Positions 50,691 to 61,590 are shown, counted from the stretch's first letter. The stretch: 64,000 nucleotides of DNA from Chondrus crispus (GCF_000350225.1 NW_005179086.1:1-64000); one strand, 5' to 3'. The notes: generated by a model not told the origin, from the letters alone. Made by a program: numbers and translations.

Positions 50691-51004
50691 ATATTCCGTG
50701 AATAAGTTAGCATTTGCCTGCTGGTCACTTGACATTAACCACCTCAACAAAGTTCCCATGCAAACGTTGAACCTGAAAACATGTGGCTTCCTCAATTCAT
50801 GAGTATATAACCCATGAAACAGAGCGTTCCATACTCGAAGTGGTAGATTAGTCAGTCAGTCTTTGAACAGGGCTATACAGATATAAACGCTTTTTCAAAG
50901 TCCGTAGGTCGTTCGGTGATCTTATGAAGAAATATGGGACTCAATAGGATAGAACAGATAGCTTCAACACATAAGTCTCAATACCATTTCAATTTTGTGC
51001 CTAC
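50691..51004. other. spacer before the MULE remnant
   Basis: No gene seen. It may contain the MULE end, but I found no long inverted repeat with a partner at the other side. Confidence 0.4.
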
Positions 51005-54000
51005 TCAGAGACCTCTATCAGAAGCATCAACATCAATACAGTTCACGGCAGAATCATTCTTTTCCAAGCCTTGAGCATTCTTGATATCGTCGCCACTCGT
51101 TTTGATTTTCAAGAACAACGTCGAGATAACTTTGCGCAGGAGAAGATCCTGTGTTACTTCCTTCAGGCAACTCAGAATCTCAATTCGGGCATCAAATGCT
51201 GATAACGCATTTTCAACTCTCATTGTCAGATCGGAAAGCTTTTCAGTCTGTACAGCTGAAGCTTCTTGGACAATCTCGTTCATTGCCTCAGCTACATTCT
51301 TATGAATCATTTTCATTTCCAACAAGTCTCCCTTCATTGTGTTCCGACTTTTATGCTTCGTGTCTGAACGAGATACGGAGGCTTTAATTTTTCTTTTGAA
51401 ACTGCCTGGGATATTACCGAGAAACTTACATCTCTTCTGTTTTTTATGCGAAGATTTCGATCCAGATGGGGCAACCGAAGAGTCAAACCGCTGTCGCTTG
51501 CGAAGGATGTTGTACACGCCAACCCCACTATCCAATCTAAGCGATTCTTCGACTGAGATGTTGTCGAGATCTTCGAATCGTTTGGCGGCAATGGATGGAT
51601 TAATCTGTACTCCACAGATGTGATTTCCTCTCCAATTTTGGCTCTCAACGATGTTTGTGTCCTGAAATCCAGTGCGGAAATTTTGATCAGCCATATTTGA
51701 AAACGCTGTAATGGCCAACGTCTTGAAGGGGTATTTTAGTACCCAATCTGCCCAAGACCTGTCCAGCGATCTGATGTAGTCCAGAGCCTCGTTTGTTTCC
51801 ACAGCGCTTCTGCAGTTGCGCATTTTCATTATCGTTCTATAGAATACATCTCTGAAATTCACCGGTAGTCGGGCCGCTCGTCGCCTTGCATCCCTGTCAA
51901 AATGAACAGTACGACCAATCATGATGTTCTCCACATGCATACGTGCTGAACCTCCGATTGTCGATTGAAGGGCCAGGGCAATTCGTTCTACTTCAGCGGC
52001 ATCGAAGTCAGTAGTTATTGACCTGATTTCGATGCACCGGATCCCGCATTGCTCTAGATTGAACACGTATGGTACGCGTATTAAGCATAAACTTTGCGGC
52101 GCACTCACAGCTCTTCTCCAGTATGTCTGCCTGTGATCCAGGAACAGTTTCCATCCCATACAGTACGAATCACGCGTAAGTCGGTTCATCATGAATCTGG
52201 CGACGACAATTCCCTTCGTTCCTGATAGGTCGGGATGAGCTTGTGCTACAACATTGTATAAATACTACGAACTTTAGCCGACAATCGAAAGGGCTTGAAA
52301 CTTTCTTTTGTGGACATGACAACCTTCACCATAGAAACGTCGTTTTCCGATGTCTTGATGGTCGCATCTCCGGCAAAGTGTAGTATAATGACCGGCGCGA
52401 GCGCGCGGATGTCATCGGACGGCCGTCACGGCCGTACACGGTGTACGGTATACACGTGGGCGGTGGTGCCCATGTGTAGCGAGAGCGCGCGCGTGCCGAG
52501 CAGTCGTAATCTGGCGTACGTGTACAGTAGTGCAAGTGTCGGCCAAGCGGTAGTCTGCTAGCATTACGCGTGTAGGCTAGCACACGTGGCATCCGTGCGG
52601 TAGTCTGTTAGCAGCGCGTGTGTACAGTAGTACACACGTGTAGCCGCAGCGTCCGCGCGGTAATTAGGAATTGAGGCGCTAGTTTTTTAATTGCGTACAG
52701 TAGCTGGTACGCACTAGGCGGCAGGTACTGTACACTGGGACAGGTGTCCGTGGCGTCCCTCTGAGGGGTTAAGACCTGACACCTGTCCCCGACAGTGAAC
52801 TGGGGCAAGCTCGCTCCCGTCCCTTTCGCGCCTATATACGTCCGTTTCGGTTGTCTATCGCGCGCGCTGGCTTCTAACCCGTTACCGGTCGCTCCCGTTC
52901 ACGCACCACGGGGCGACTGCGCGTAACCGGCCAGTGAGCCACTCCCTTTTTGCGAGCTCGTCCGATCGGTTCAATTAGCGCGTCGCATCTGCGCCGTGTG
53001 CTCCCTCGCTATAGCCTCCGCCTCTCACCCAACCCAGGGCGGAGGGGAGTTATCCCACACAAAGCAAGATGACGTCGCTCCTTTTGCGATCATTGAATTA
53101 GTTGCTGAAAGAACCACCGCTCCTCCTTTTCCCACAGTTCTGGCTTCTCTCACATATTCGTTTTTCTCATCCGCTGCCATTTCAAACAAAGTTCCAATGC
53201 TTTCTATTTCTTTTGCGCCAGATTGCATTGCCCTGCGGATATCGTATATTCTGCGGTCACTTATAGAAACCCCGGAACCTCTAGCTCCAAAGTTATGCAA
53301 TAGTTTCTTCTGAACCTCCAATTTGATGTTGGCTGCGAGGGCTCCTCTCGACTTGCGAGCTTCTTCAACAATAAGAGTATCTTTCGCGAAAGAGGATACA
53401 GGCGGGAGTGGCGGGTGATGGTTGTGTATTCCTTGAAAGTAGCCAAAACAAATTGTGTTTTGTTCTCGAGGCAGTCCTCGCAATATATCACCTCTTTTGT
53501 AGACGGCGGTATCGCAGGACACCTGACCGACCGGTTGCATGAGGATTAATTTTACAGGGCAAGCCCCAGTCTCGATAAGAGATGTTCCGTTATCCGGACA
53601 TTGAGCGGTTCTCTTTCCCTTGCTGAGGAAGAACATACAGTCCTCTTCGCTGCAGTCTGCGACTCTCCCGCTACGTAACATCTCTTGCAATTCAACCAGA
53701 GCCTCATCTGTCAACGCATGTAGAGATTGAGATGAATGCTTCCGCGACGCCCAACCTTCGATGCTAGATCGTTTATCTCCATATCCCTTTCGAAAACCGG
53801 AACAACCAAGGAAATACTCTCCAATGGATCTGTTTTTCCTTAATTAAGGGACTCCTCGACATTTTTGCACTACCCCTGAAGCTCCTTGTGATGCAGTTGT
53901 AGTCCTGATGTATTGACAATACCCACCCGCACTGTTGGCTTTTTTGCACCGACAAAAACAAAGTCCTTGCCAAACGCTTAGCGGTATGCTTCGCAGAAGC

Positions 54001-54585
54001 GCTACCATCCTTCCTCTCCCTCTGTTCGGAAAGAAGCTGCTCAAACGTTTCACTATTTCCATGGCTTCTCCATCTAAATGAAGATGGTACAAGCGCACAA
54101 TGTTTCACTCCGAGGCACTTGTATCTCCGCTTCTGCATGATTTTGCTGCTTTCCAGAAATGGAACGCGCCCATCCCAGTTTCCGTTAGCCTTGAAGCGAT
54201 AAACGAATTGATTTAATACCTGACTGCTTGTCTCACCGCGGATTACATGCAGAACGCCATCCTCACATGTTTCAAGCATGGCAATAACGAGAGAATTATG
54301 AGATTGCAGGCTCCCTGCCATCATTCTTGAACAAACACGGTACATGACAGACGCGGACCCTCTCATAATCCCAATAACAGAAGTCTTTGGGAGCCACTTG
54401 GTCTCCTTCACGTCCATGACCGAGGTAATTTGTGACTTATCATGACATGAAGATGTCAGTATAGGAGTTCCAACAGCAGTTGGGAAAGAGGAGACTCTCT
54501 GGTCTTCACTTTGGGAGGTCTGTGGATGAGTTAGATCAATGACTTCCTCTAGCTCATCCACTGTTGCGTAATTGGTACTGCTCAT
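51005..54585 (-). pseudogene. MULE-type transposase, decayed and split by LTR E
   Basis: Start ATG at 54585. The N-terminal part reads RRYKCLGVKHC and later CFGYFQGIHNHHPPLPP, like the GCM/FLYWCH zinc-binding regions of Mutator-like transposases. Frames change near 53900-53760 and again near 52250. Catalytic MULE blocks appear after the LTR insertion: GDATIKT (first Asp), ITTDFDAAEVERIAL (second acid) and later FDRDARRRAARL and TNIVESQNWRGN near the C-terminal end. The final 150 residues are Lys/Ser-rich. Removing 52379-53059 and one CAAAG joins the two sides in frame at the insertion point. No terminal repeats or 9-bp duplication were identified. Confidence 0.78.
52379..53059 (+). mobile_element. 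solo LTR E, 681 bp
   Basis: TGTAGTATAATG...AGTTATCCCACA flanked by the perfect duplication CAAAG (52374-52378 and 53060-53064) inside the MULE gene. No internal sequence remains, so it is an LTR-LTR recombination product. Its 12-bp inverted repeat GGGACAGGTGTC/GACACCTGTCCC (52737-52748 and 52778-52789) shares a core with the B LTR. A TATATA box lies near 52833. It is no copy of A, B, C or D. Confidence 0.9.
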
Positions 54586-55079
54586 CCTGTTCGATCTGCA
54601 AAACGCGACTTTACAAATCAGTGAGAATATATTTTTCTGAAGATAGGGAGCGACGTACAAATCTTCTCTGCCTCTACACAGTTTTGGTAAACAAACACCA
54701 TACTAAAATGGTCTCAATGAAAAGGCTACACTCAACGAAGAACCACAAAAGAGTAACGTTACAAGCGAGTACAGGAATTGTATATTCTGCAGTCAAGAGT
54801 TAAGAGTAAGCAAGAGTTATAGCTCGGGCTCGAAAAGGTCAACGGCTTCAAAATGGTCTAGATCAAAGAATGGCCCACTCTACCCCTCTGCGTGGGTGCG
54901 GGGTGCGTGGGGTATGCCATACCGTTGTCGTTGGAGCAATCAACCCAGCAACAATGGTTCATTAATGATCAAAGGTACAGGTATATAAGTTACAAACCAC
55001 ATCACCCACGGCAGCTAACCTGACTTATTTTTTGTCCAAAATCAAACGCTCATAACACTGTGCGCGGATTATGCAAATG
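54586..55079. other. spacer between MULE and minisatellite 2
   Basis: No gene seen. Confidence 0.5.
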
Positions 55080-55097
55080 AAGGACAGATGATGTGCT

Positions 55098-55480
55098 CTC
55101 ATTATGAGTTTACCAAAAAATGCGGGGGACTCGAAACTCAAAATGAGAATGGCCTTGAGTCATGCGCAGGGGCACTTCAGGGGCGGGGCAGGTACTGTAC
55201 TGTTCATATACATAGTATCGCCATTTTGAGTTTCGAGTACCAAAACAAAGGGGCTCGAAACTCATTTTGAGTTTCGAATACCAAAAAAGGGACTCGAAAC
55301 TCATAATGAGTTTCCAGTACAAAAAACGGGACTTGAAACTCATAATGAGTTTCGAACCCCCGAAAAAAGGTACTCAAAACTCAAAATGAGGTTCTAACCC
55401 CCGAAACGACGGATTCGAAACTCATATGAGAATGACCTCGCAGCATGCGGAGGGGCGCTCCAAGGGCGCAGCAGTATATC
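55098..55480 (+). repeat. palindromic minisatellite 2 with a higher-order repeat
   Basis: Units of about 38-41 bp with ACTCATAATGAGTTTCGAA centres near 55104, 55224, 55264, 55304, 55342, 55384 and 55422. A second, longer motif (GAGAATGNCCT then CATGCG-AGGGGC) recurs at about 55144-55192 and 55429-55477. The unit matches the array at 50508-50690 in the same orientation. Confidence 0.85.
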
Positions 55481-55876
55481 TGCTGCGCCCTTTTAACATT
55501 TTTTTTACCTGTGCTGTAGGTTTATATTGTGTTTCACAGCCTCAAAAAGGTGGGTCTCTTGTTGGGAATGCCCGTAGTGTGTGCTTGGGAGTGTGCAGGG
55601 GCCCGTAGAATAGTACAATAATTATGCGTTGGGAACCTATGTCTGTTGCTTTGAAACGCAAGATATGTCTCGATATATCAGATGTGTGTTTAGTCAGAAA
55701 GAAGGTTCGGTCTCTACAGCTGGCGTCAATATCTCTTCCCGTCTGTGGTTCTTCCTGGCCTTCTAAATCATTAAATTAAGCCTCGCTGACGAAATGTGTC
55801 TATTCTTTGGCATGCCCTGAAACCGTCCTCGCAGAGAAACACCACCCAGATCGAAACAAATAACGCCACGGTCTTA
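55481..55876. other. downstream of the methyltransferase-SET gene
   Basis: About 400 bp without a supported gene; the 3' region of the gene that ends at 55877. Confidence 0.5.
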
Positions 55877-57205
55877 TCATTCTCTTCGGATACTGTAACA
55901 GATATTATTGTTTTCCGTACGCACTTTGGGTGGAGCCGAGCCCCAATGGGCGAAAGACTTGCTGTAGTCTACGAAAAACTCCACGCCAGTGCTGACTTCC
56001 TTTATGGTCTCAATGATGACACGCCTGTTCGAGCGAGGCTTATGTTTGCTTGGAGAAGCCACCGATTCAACAAATCGTACATTTGCTGTACGGGAGTGCT
56101 TGGCATGACGCTCTTCTACATCCCTGTCATCCGGAAGATACCGCGGATCATTGATGTAGCCTGCGACGCAAAACGGTACCGGGACGATGAATATGGGATG
56201 CTCCTTATCTTCGGCGTCAACTGCATTACTGCGCAGTTGGACGGCCTTTTCAGCGAATCGCTTTTTTCGAACCCCTAGAATACCACTCCCGTAAACCTTG
56301 GTGGTTGCATTTTGACCACTCAAGTTCTTGTATACCACTGTCCAGTAGTAGGTGAGAATATCTTCTCCCTTCTTGAAAGAACGCATAGCAAAAACGCCCC
56401 TCCCAGCAGAAGTATGCCTTATCGTGGACTCGCAAACAACGAAACCTTTCGCGGCAGCCTCCAGGCTCATGAGAGCCTCTGCTTCCACTGTATCGAGAAA
56501 TGCCTTGTAATTGCTAGGCCATAAGTCCGGAGGAGTATTCTTGTACTTGAGTGCCAGGTCCACATTACCATTCATGCACGATAGATAACGGTGAACATTT
56601 ATAGAGAGCCTCTGATAAATCGGTAGGTCTGGAGGTGCGTCCCACAATGATACATGCTGTGCGGCTTCCCTATCTTCCAAGTTGGGGTGAGCCAAGAATT
56701 CAATAGCAAAGTCAATCTCCTCGACAGAAGCAGTGATATCTGATACTGGTGAGGTGAGCTGTTTTGCAAAGGTTTGAAGGACTCTTACAACCGCGATCTC
56801 GACGCGTCTCTCTCTAACTTTCGATACATCGGTAGAGTGAGGCACGCCTTCGCTGTTGCGAAGGGTCCCTCCGTATGGGTCGAACACAATATCACCAGGT
56901 TGGGAGAACCTTGAAACCATCTCCATCATCAGTCTGATGCTCTTCTTTTCGAGTCGAAGGAACATTCGGACATTCTCATCCACTGAAATGTGATCACTCC
57001 CTCTCTTTGACATAGAGCTATTCCCAGCTTCTGGGAACATTACACGCTCATCACCCTCAATGCGAGGTATCCCGTCAAGGCAATTTTTCCATGCCGCGTG
57101 TCGAGATGGAACATACCCATGAGGTATGTAATTGATTTGCTCGAGTTCATCCTTAAACTCCAAGCCTCGTTTCCAGAAATGAATCGCCGCCTGCGCAATT
57201 GACAT
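55877..57205 (-). pseudogene. amino DNA methyltransferase C-half fused to SET domain
   Basis: 442 codons from a Met at 57205, in the same frame as 57212-57847 and separated from it by one TGA (57212-57214). Residues about 80-115 hold the AdoMet-binding motifs of a beta-class amino methyltransferase: motif X (EKKSIRLMMEMVSRF) and motif I (GDIVFDPYGGT). Residues about 255-430 form a SET domain: AGRGVFAMRSFKKGEDI, YINDPRY, NVRFVES and GVEFFVDYSK with the C-terminal Tyr. SET domains methylate lysines, and amino methyltransferases make N6-methyladenine or N4-methylcytosine. Finding both in one reading frame is very unusual. I list it as a pseudogene because of upstream stops. Confidence 0.78.
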
Positions 57206-57211
57206 GTGGCT

Positions 57212-57847
57212 TCATCCCTTCCGGTGGCGTTTCTGGAAGTAGTGACCCGGTGCCCGTACGAAGTTGAGGGGGATTCTTACAACGTTGAATACCTCCTCGT
57301 AGACTTGTCTCAAAGGCTGTGAGGCATCATCTTCATCAATACCGTTCTTGAGGCGCTTATGATTCTTAAGCATGAAATACCACTCTGCGAACTGGAGGGC
57401 TGAGCAAAACACAATCTCATGTCCACCCGGTTTGAGAACACGGTCGAAGATAGCAATACACTCCGACATGTCAGATCCGGAAAGCTTGTCATGGCTGGAG
57501 TTGGGAGATTCCACCTCCCTGCGCGTGTTATAGGGAGGGTCTGTCAAGATGAGTGGCACCTTTCCATCTAGGTAGAAGCCACTCTCTTCGGCATCTGTCT
57601 CAAGGACATCGGTCATTGGGACGTCGTGAATACGGCAGAAAGGACTCATCGTCTTCATGACCCTGTCGTAAGCGAACTGATACCGCTCTTCAACCCTTTT
57701 TCCAGACGTTTTATGACGCTTTGTTGGTCTGGTATCCTGAAGATCCATAGGGACTCTATTATCTTCTTCCTTGATAACCCCTTCTTCATCTTCGTTCTGC
57801 GATGCTTCCATTGCGCCTATATCAACGGTGATTTCAGTATTGCCCAT
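57212..57847 (-). pseudogene. amino DNA methyltransferase N-half (DPPY motif)
   Basis: 211 codons from ATG at 57847; the same frame is open upstream to a TAG at 57951-57953. The catalytic motif IV is ILTDPPYNTRR (about residue 100), followed by SGSDM and DRVLKPGGHEIVFC, as in bacterial beta-class N6-adenine/N4-cytosine methyltransferases where IV precedes X and I. The AdoMet motif lies beyond the TGA at 57212, in the next block. The N-terminus is acidic with a basic cluster RPTKRHK that could be a nuclear localisation signal. CGA to TGA would explain the stop. Confidence 0.8.
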
Positions 57848-57950
57848 AGAATCGACGTCAATATCTGTGACACCATTGTCTACATACCCTATTGCTGCTT
57901 TTGTAGGTGCAGATAAGGAAGCGAAAACGGGAGCAACGGTGTCTTTCTTC

Positions 57951-58923
57951 TAGCACTTGTACTTCTTGACAAATTCCCAGCCCGTGTCTTCCGCACATTC
58001 GTATAGGTACTCATGCGTAGAAACCTCTTTCAAGTGGTGAAATAGCATAGCAGTGAGTTCCCTAAACCCGTAATCTTGCTCCTTGGTCCTCTTCCAAGCA
58101 GAAGGATGCGCATGCTTCAAATGCATCGCGGCGTTTCGGTGTCCCCGGAATGTATCGCTCTGTGACGTAGGCGCAAAGCCGCTGTCGCTCTCAGCGAGAA
58201 CCGTAAAGGTTCCACTTGATCCTTTGAAGAGAACTTACGGGGAAATCATCGACTCGCAGTTCTCGAGGCCTATCTTCTTCGCCAAGGATTTCCACGCCTT
58301 TACAATAAGTTCAACTGCGAAGCTCAGACGATTTCCGCAGGTATAGCTTATCCGAAACGGACTCGAAATCTTGTTCCGGCGTTTCCGTTCTCTCTGAAAG
58401 CATTCCACAGCAACTTTCAAGGCGTGAATGTAGATAATAACCTCGAATGTATCAGGAGGCTTGGTACCGAAGTAAGACTTAGACGAACTTGGCACAGCAT
58501 ATCTGTTGCCGATGGCTGGGATATACTGCTCCCAACCACCAGCGAGGGGCTGATCTTACCCGTCGCGAAGAGGATCTCGAAAAGTTCGAATATTCGAGAG
58601 TTTTTCTCCACGTACATGACAAACGAAACTGCAGATTTGAAGATTTGCTTCACCTGTTCTGTGCCGAGCTCTCTGAGAATAGGTGGTCCGACGTTGAATA
58701 AAGATCGAAAATTTCCGGGATCTCTTCGCTGCCTATTTTTGTTCAGCAGTAACGCCTTTAGTGCTTTGACCGCGATGTCATCATCTTGCTTGTGTATCTA
58801 GCGCAGTACATCGGACGTCTCGGATTCGCGAAGGTTGAAATTTGTTCTGAATTTCTCGTTTCTCAGAATGTGAAACAAGTGAGTGAGACACAACTGGGCG
58901 AAGCGGACAGGAGCGGAAGTCAT
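57951..58923 (-). pseudogene. decayed upstream part of the methyltransferase-SET gene
   Basis: ATG at 58923. The reading continues leftward with a TAG near 58799, a frame change near 58490, a TAA at 58235-58237 and a TAG at 57951-57953. From about 58490 on it is in the same frame as the methyltransferase and SET blocks. It therefore looks like the N-terminal third of one gene of about 1,000 codons, not a separate one. I recognise no domain; it is mixed helical with a basic segment CFQRERKRRNK. Alternatively these are two adjacent genes sharing a frame by chance. Confidence 0.55.
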
Positions 58924-59018
58924 AATTCAATGGTGATTATTTTCTGAAGTGAATAATGAAAAAGTAAGGACTGGATGGGCTGTTAGAGACGGCGTAGTGA
59001 AGAAAAGGGTATGCTTCC

Positions 59019-59108
59019 GAAAATTGTTCGGGCGAACAGTCGGGATTTGCTGGTCATGGTTCGCGAACCATGACCAGCAAATCCCGACTGTTCGCCCGAA
59101 CACTTTTC
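59019..59108. repeat. 90-bp near-perfect palindrome without loop
   Basis: 59025-59102 is a perfect 78-bp palindrome centred between 59063 and 59064 (CATGGTTCGCGAACCATG at the centre). With one mismatched pair (59024/59103) it extends to 59019-59108. It lies between the divergent starts of the methyltransferase-SET gene (58923) and the ParB-like gene (59359). Confidence 0.97.
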
Positions 59109-59358
59109 AAAGTGGGGCGAAGCCTGCAAAGTACCATCCCTGGTGGAAAACATCCGTAAAATCGGGTAAAAAAGCCAGGCCCCTAGCCAGTCGCACCTCA
59201 TCTCTTCTTAACGGCGTGGCGCAACGGACACTTTTCATTCGGGACCCCCCCATTCATCCATCTCTTTGCGTCTCTATGAAATTTGTCTTCCCTGCTTATC
59301 TACATATCCCTTGCAAAGAAAGCCAGTCTTCTGCGTAAAGTATGTCCTTGTGAAAACC

Positions 59359-60855
59359 ATGCCAAATGCAACTACGCGTGGTCGAAGATCTCGACACCGT
59401 GGGCGTAGCGGTGCCCGTACCGGAAGCAGTGGTGCAACAGCGAGTGCCCTTAACGAAGCCCTTGTCCGCAAAGTCCTCGGACGTGACTATGGCAAGGGTT
59501 TAGAAGCGCGTGGCATCAAGAAGGGCGCCCATGTCAAGCTGTTCGCAGTTGTGAGAGATGCAGTTATGGAAGTAGGGACTGCGAAACTGTCCACAGCTGG
59601 GGACGAGAGTGAAATTGTGCAACGCAGACTACACTTTCATAAACTTCCCCAAACCGCGAAACAAGACCTCGTGGTCGTAACGGGGGCATCGCTCACGACG
59701 GATGCAAGTAATCATCCCTATCCCTACATATTCAAAGGAGGCGAGGGACCACCTGAAAAATTATGTGATTTGCGCACTGCTGACCTCTACGCCTGGGATA
59801 CGAGGATGATGATTCCAATAGAAGCTCAGGCCGAAGAAGAGAACAATCCATCCGGTCTGAAGAGTTCGAGTGAATTACCACCGAGGCCAGCTGACCAAAG
59901 CCCGAAACGCGAAGAAGCAGGAAAAATGCAAGTTAATACCGCTGCGACGCCTGTGCCGCAGCCATATCCAGTTGCGCCAGAAGGTGACGAAGTCAATGAG
60001 GTTACCCCTGCTATGTCTGCGCCAGTGATTGACGTTGACAAAATGGATCCTGCCGCACCAGAAGATGAGGATCTAAGTGATACGATCGAGCTCGCCGAGC
60101 ATGGAAAAGATGTCAATATCCGCTGCTACGACATGTCTGTCTACGTGAGAGTGGAAGTGAGCGTTATGCTATCGCAAGTTCTCCAGCCACCTTGTACACT
60201 TCGGAACACTGCAAGCAAGTATGTCAAACGGCTTGAGGAGGGCTTCATAACCTACGGCTACGACTACGGAAGCGGGTTGATGACGATAACTATTCGTGGT
60301 GTTGAGAACCCGAATGTGGGTGATGTGGACCTCGGTGGCCTCGTCATGGAAAATCGGTTGGCCGATGATGGGCACGGTAGTGAGGTCGTCTCAAGGTATT
60401 TGAGTGGTGATATACGTGCGGTTGTTGTCGATGGTCTTCATCGTCGACAGAGTATGAAGAATATATTGCATACTCGAGGTGAGGAACCTGGGCTGAAATG
60501 GCTACATGAACCGCTCTGTATGGTGCTTATTCTTCGCCGTGATGGGAAAGACATGAACAGCACCGAGATGCTTCACCTTGGTTCCCATCAGAATCAGGTA
60601 GCATCGACAGTGCGTCTTTTCGAGAGCTTGGAAGAACATATTCACGGTGTCCTGTCCTATCTCAAGTGTCTCGCATTAGAAACTGGCCTCACTGTCGATG
60701 AAGTAAGGCCGTCGAATGTTGCTGCGGAAATGTGCACATCGGAGATTATTCCGAACATGAAGAAGCCCACGTATCGCCACTACGCAAGCATTGCCAAGAT
60801 TTTCGTGAAATATCCCCGTGCGTTTGAGAGGCTGTTGTCCTTCAAACCCGATGAG
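59359..60855 (+). pseudogene. ParB/DGxHR-like protein gene cut by element B2
   Basis: ATG at 59359; the frame is open upstream without ATG. 499 codons run to 60855, where the B2 LTR begins and supplies a foreign end (stop at 61000-61002). The N-terminal 30 residues are Arg/Ser/Gly-rich. The middle is acidic. Around residue 360 lies AVVVDGLHRRQSM, matching the D-G-x-H-R motif of ParB/sulfiredoxin-fold and DndB/DGQHR proteins. LGSHQNQVAS and a helical region follow. ParB-like proteins bind DNA sites and many hydrolyse nucleotides or cut DNA; which applies here is unknown. No Harbinger, MULE or retroelement motif is present. It diverges from the methyltransferase-SET gene across the palindrome. 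Confidence 0.6.
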
Positions 60856-61484
60856 TGTAGTGCACTGACCCACCTTTCCATTTTCACAGGGGACACCTGT
60901 CCCCGGCCAGCACGACTCCTTCTCCGGGACACACGTGTACCTCACGCCACGTCTAACCGGGCATCAAGGCCCAGGTGTCCAGGTGTCATTCCCCACGTGT
61001 AGTGGTTGTCATACCTCCCCAAGAGGAGTTCCTCCGGCCATCGCCGCCGTCGTTCAATTTAGTATTTTTTAGTTTAATTAATTATAGCTCCGACGTCGGC
61101 TAGTATATAGCCGACGTCCGACCCTAAGTAAATCCTCACGAAGCTTTGGGTCTACAACTCAGGTTTCTGGAACGGAGTCGTAGCCTCGCGTCGGTCCCCG
61201 TTCTACGACGGTACCCTGCGAGCCATCTGCGTGCCGATTCCCACCTATCTCTACCGCGCGCGTCGTCCCGCTACACCCGGCTCTCCGCGCGACAGCTGTC
61301 CGTACCGCTCTGCCCCTCCTGGGCTCTGCTTTCCCACTTTTTCCCTTACTTTCCCTACTGCGATAGACGCCCGGACCCCGTGCCGGTTACCCCACGGGTG
61401 GTCTCCCGAATCATCCCTCGCGCCCCCGAACGCGCGGTGCTCTGACTGAGGGGGATTCCCAATCCTCCCCCTCAGTGCACGACA
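60856..61484 (+). repeat. B-family LTR, 5' LTR of B2
   Basis: 629 bp, the same length and ends as 6412-7040. It carries the same 8-bp inverted repeat around TATATA (61095-61115) and the GGGACACCTGTCC motif at 60890-60902. Confidence 0.93.
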
Positions 61485-61487
61485 TTT

Positions 61488-61506
61488 TGGTCTCCCGATC
61501 TAGAAG
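61488..61506 (+). promoter_or_regulatory. primer binding site of B2
   Basis: TGGTCTCCCGATCTAGAAG, three bases after the LTR. One change from the PBS of element A. Confidence 0.75.
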
Positions 61507-61590
61507 TCTACGGAGTGCCCCTTTCCCCTTACCGTTTTTCGTCCTAGGTGTTCTCTCTCTGTTTCAACAGGTTTCGACAAGCTCAAGGCT

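Noticed and set aside
57212..57214. Selenocysteine or programmed readthrough at the TGA between methyltransferase halves
   Set aside because: Other stops of all three types lie in the same frame upstream, and no recoding signal was recognised. A nonsense mutation is simpler, though cDNA could change this.
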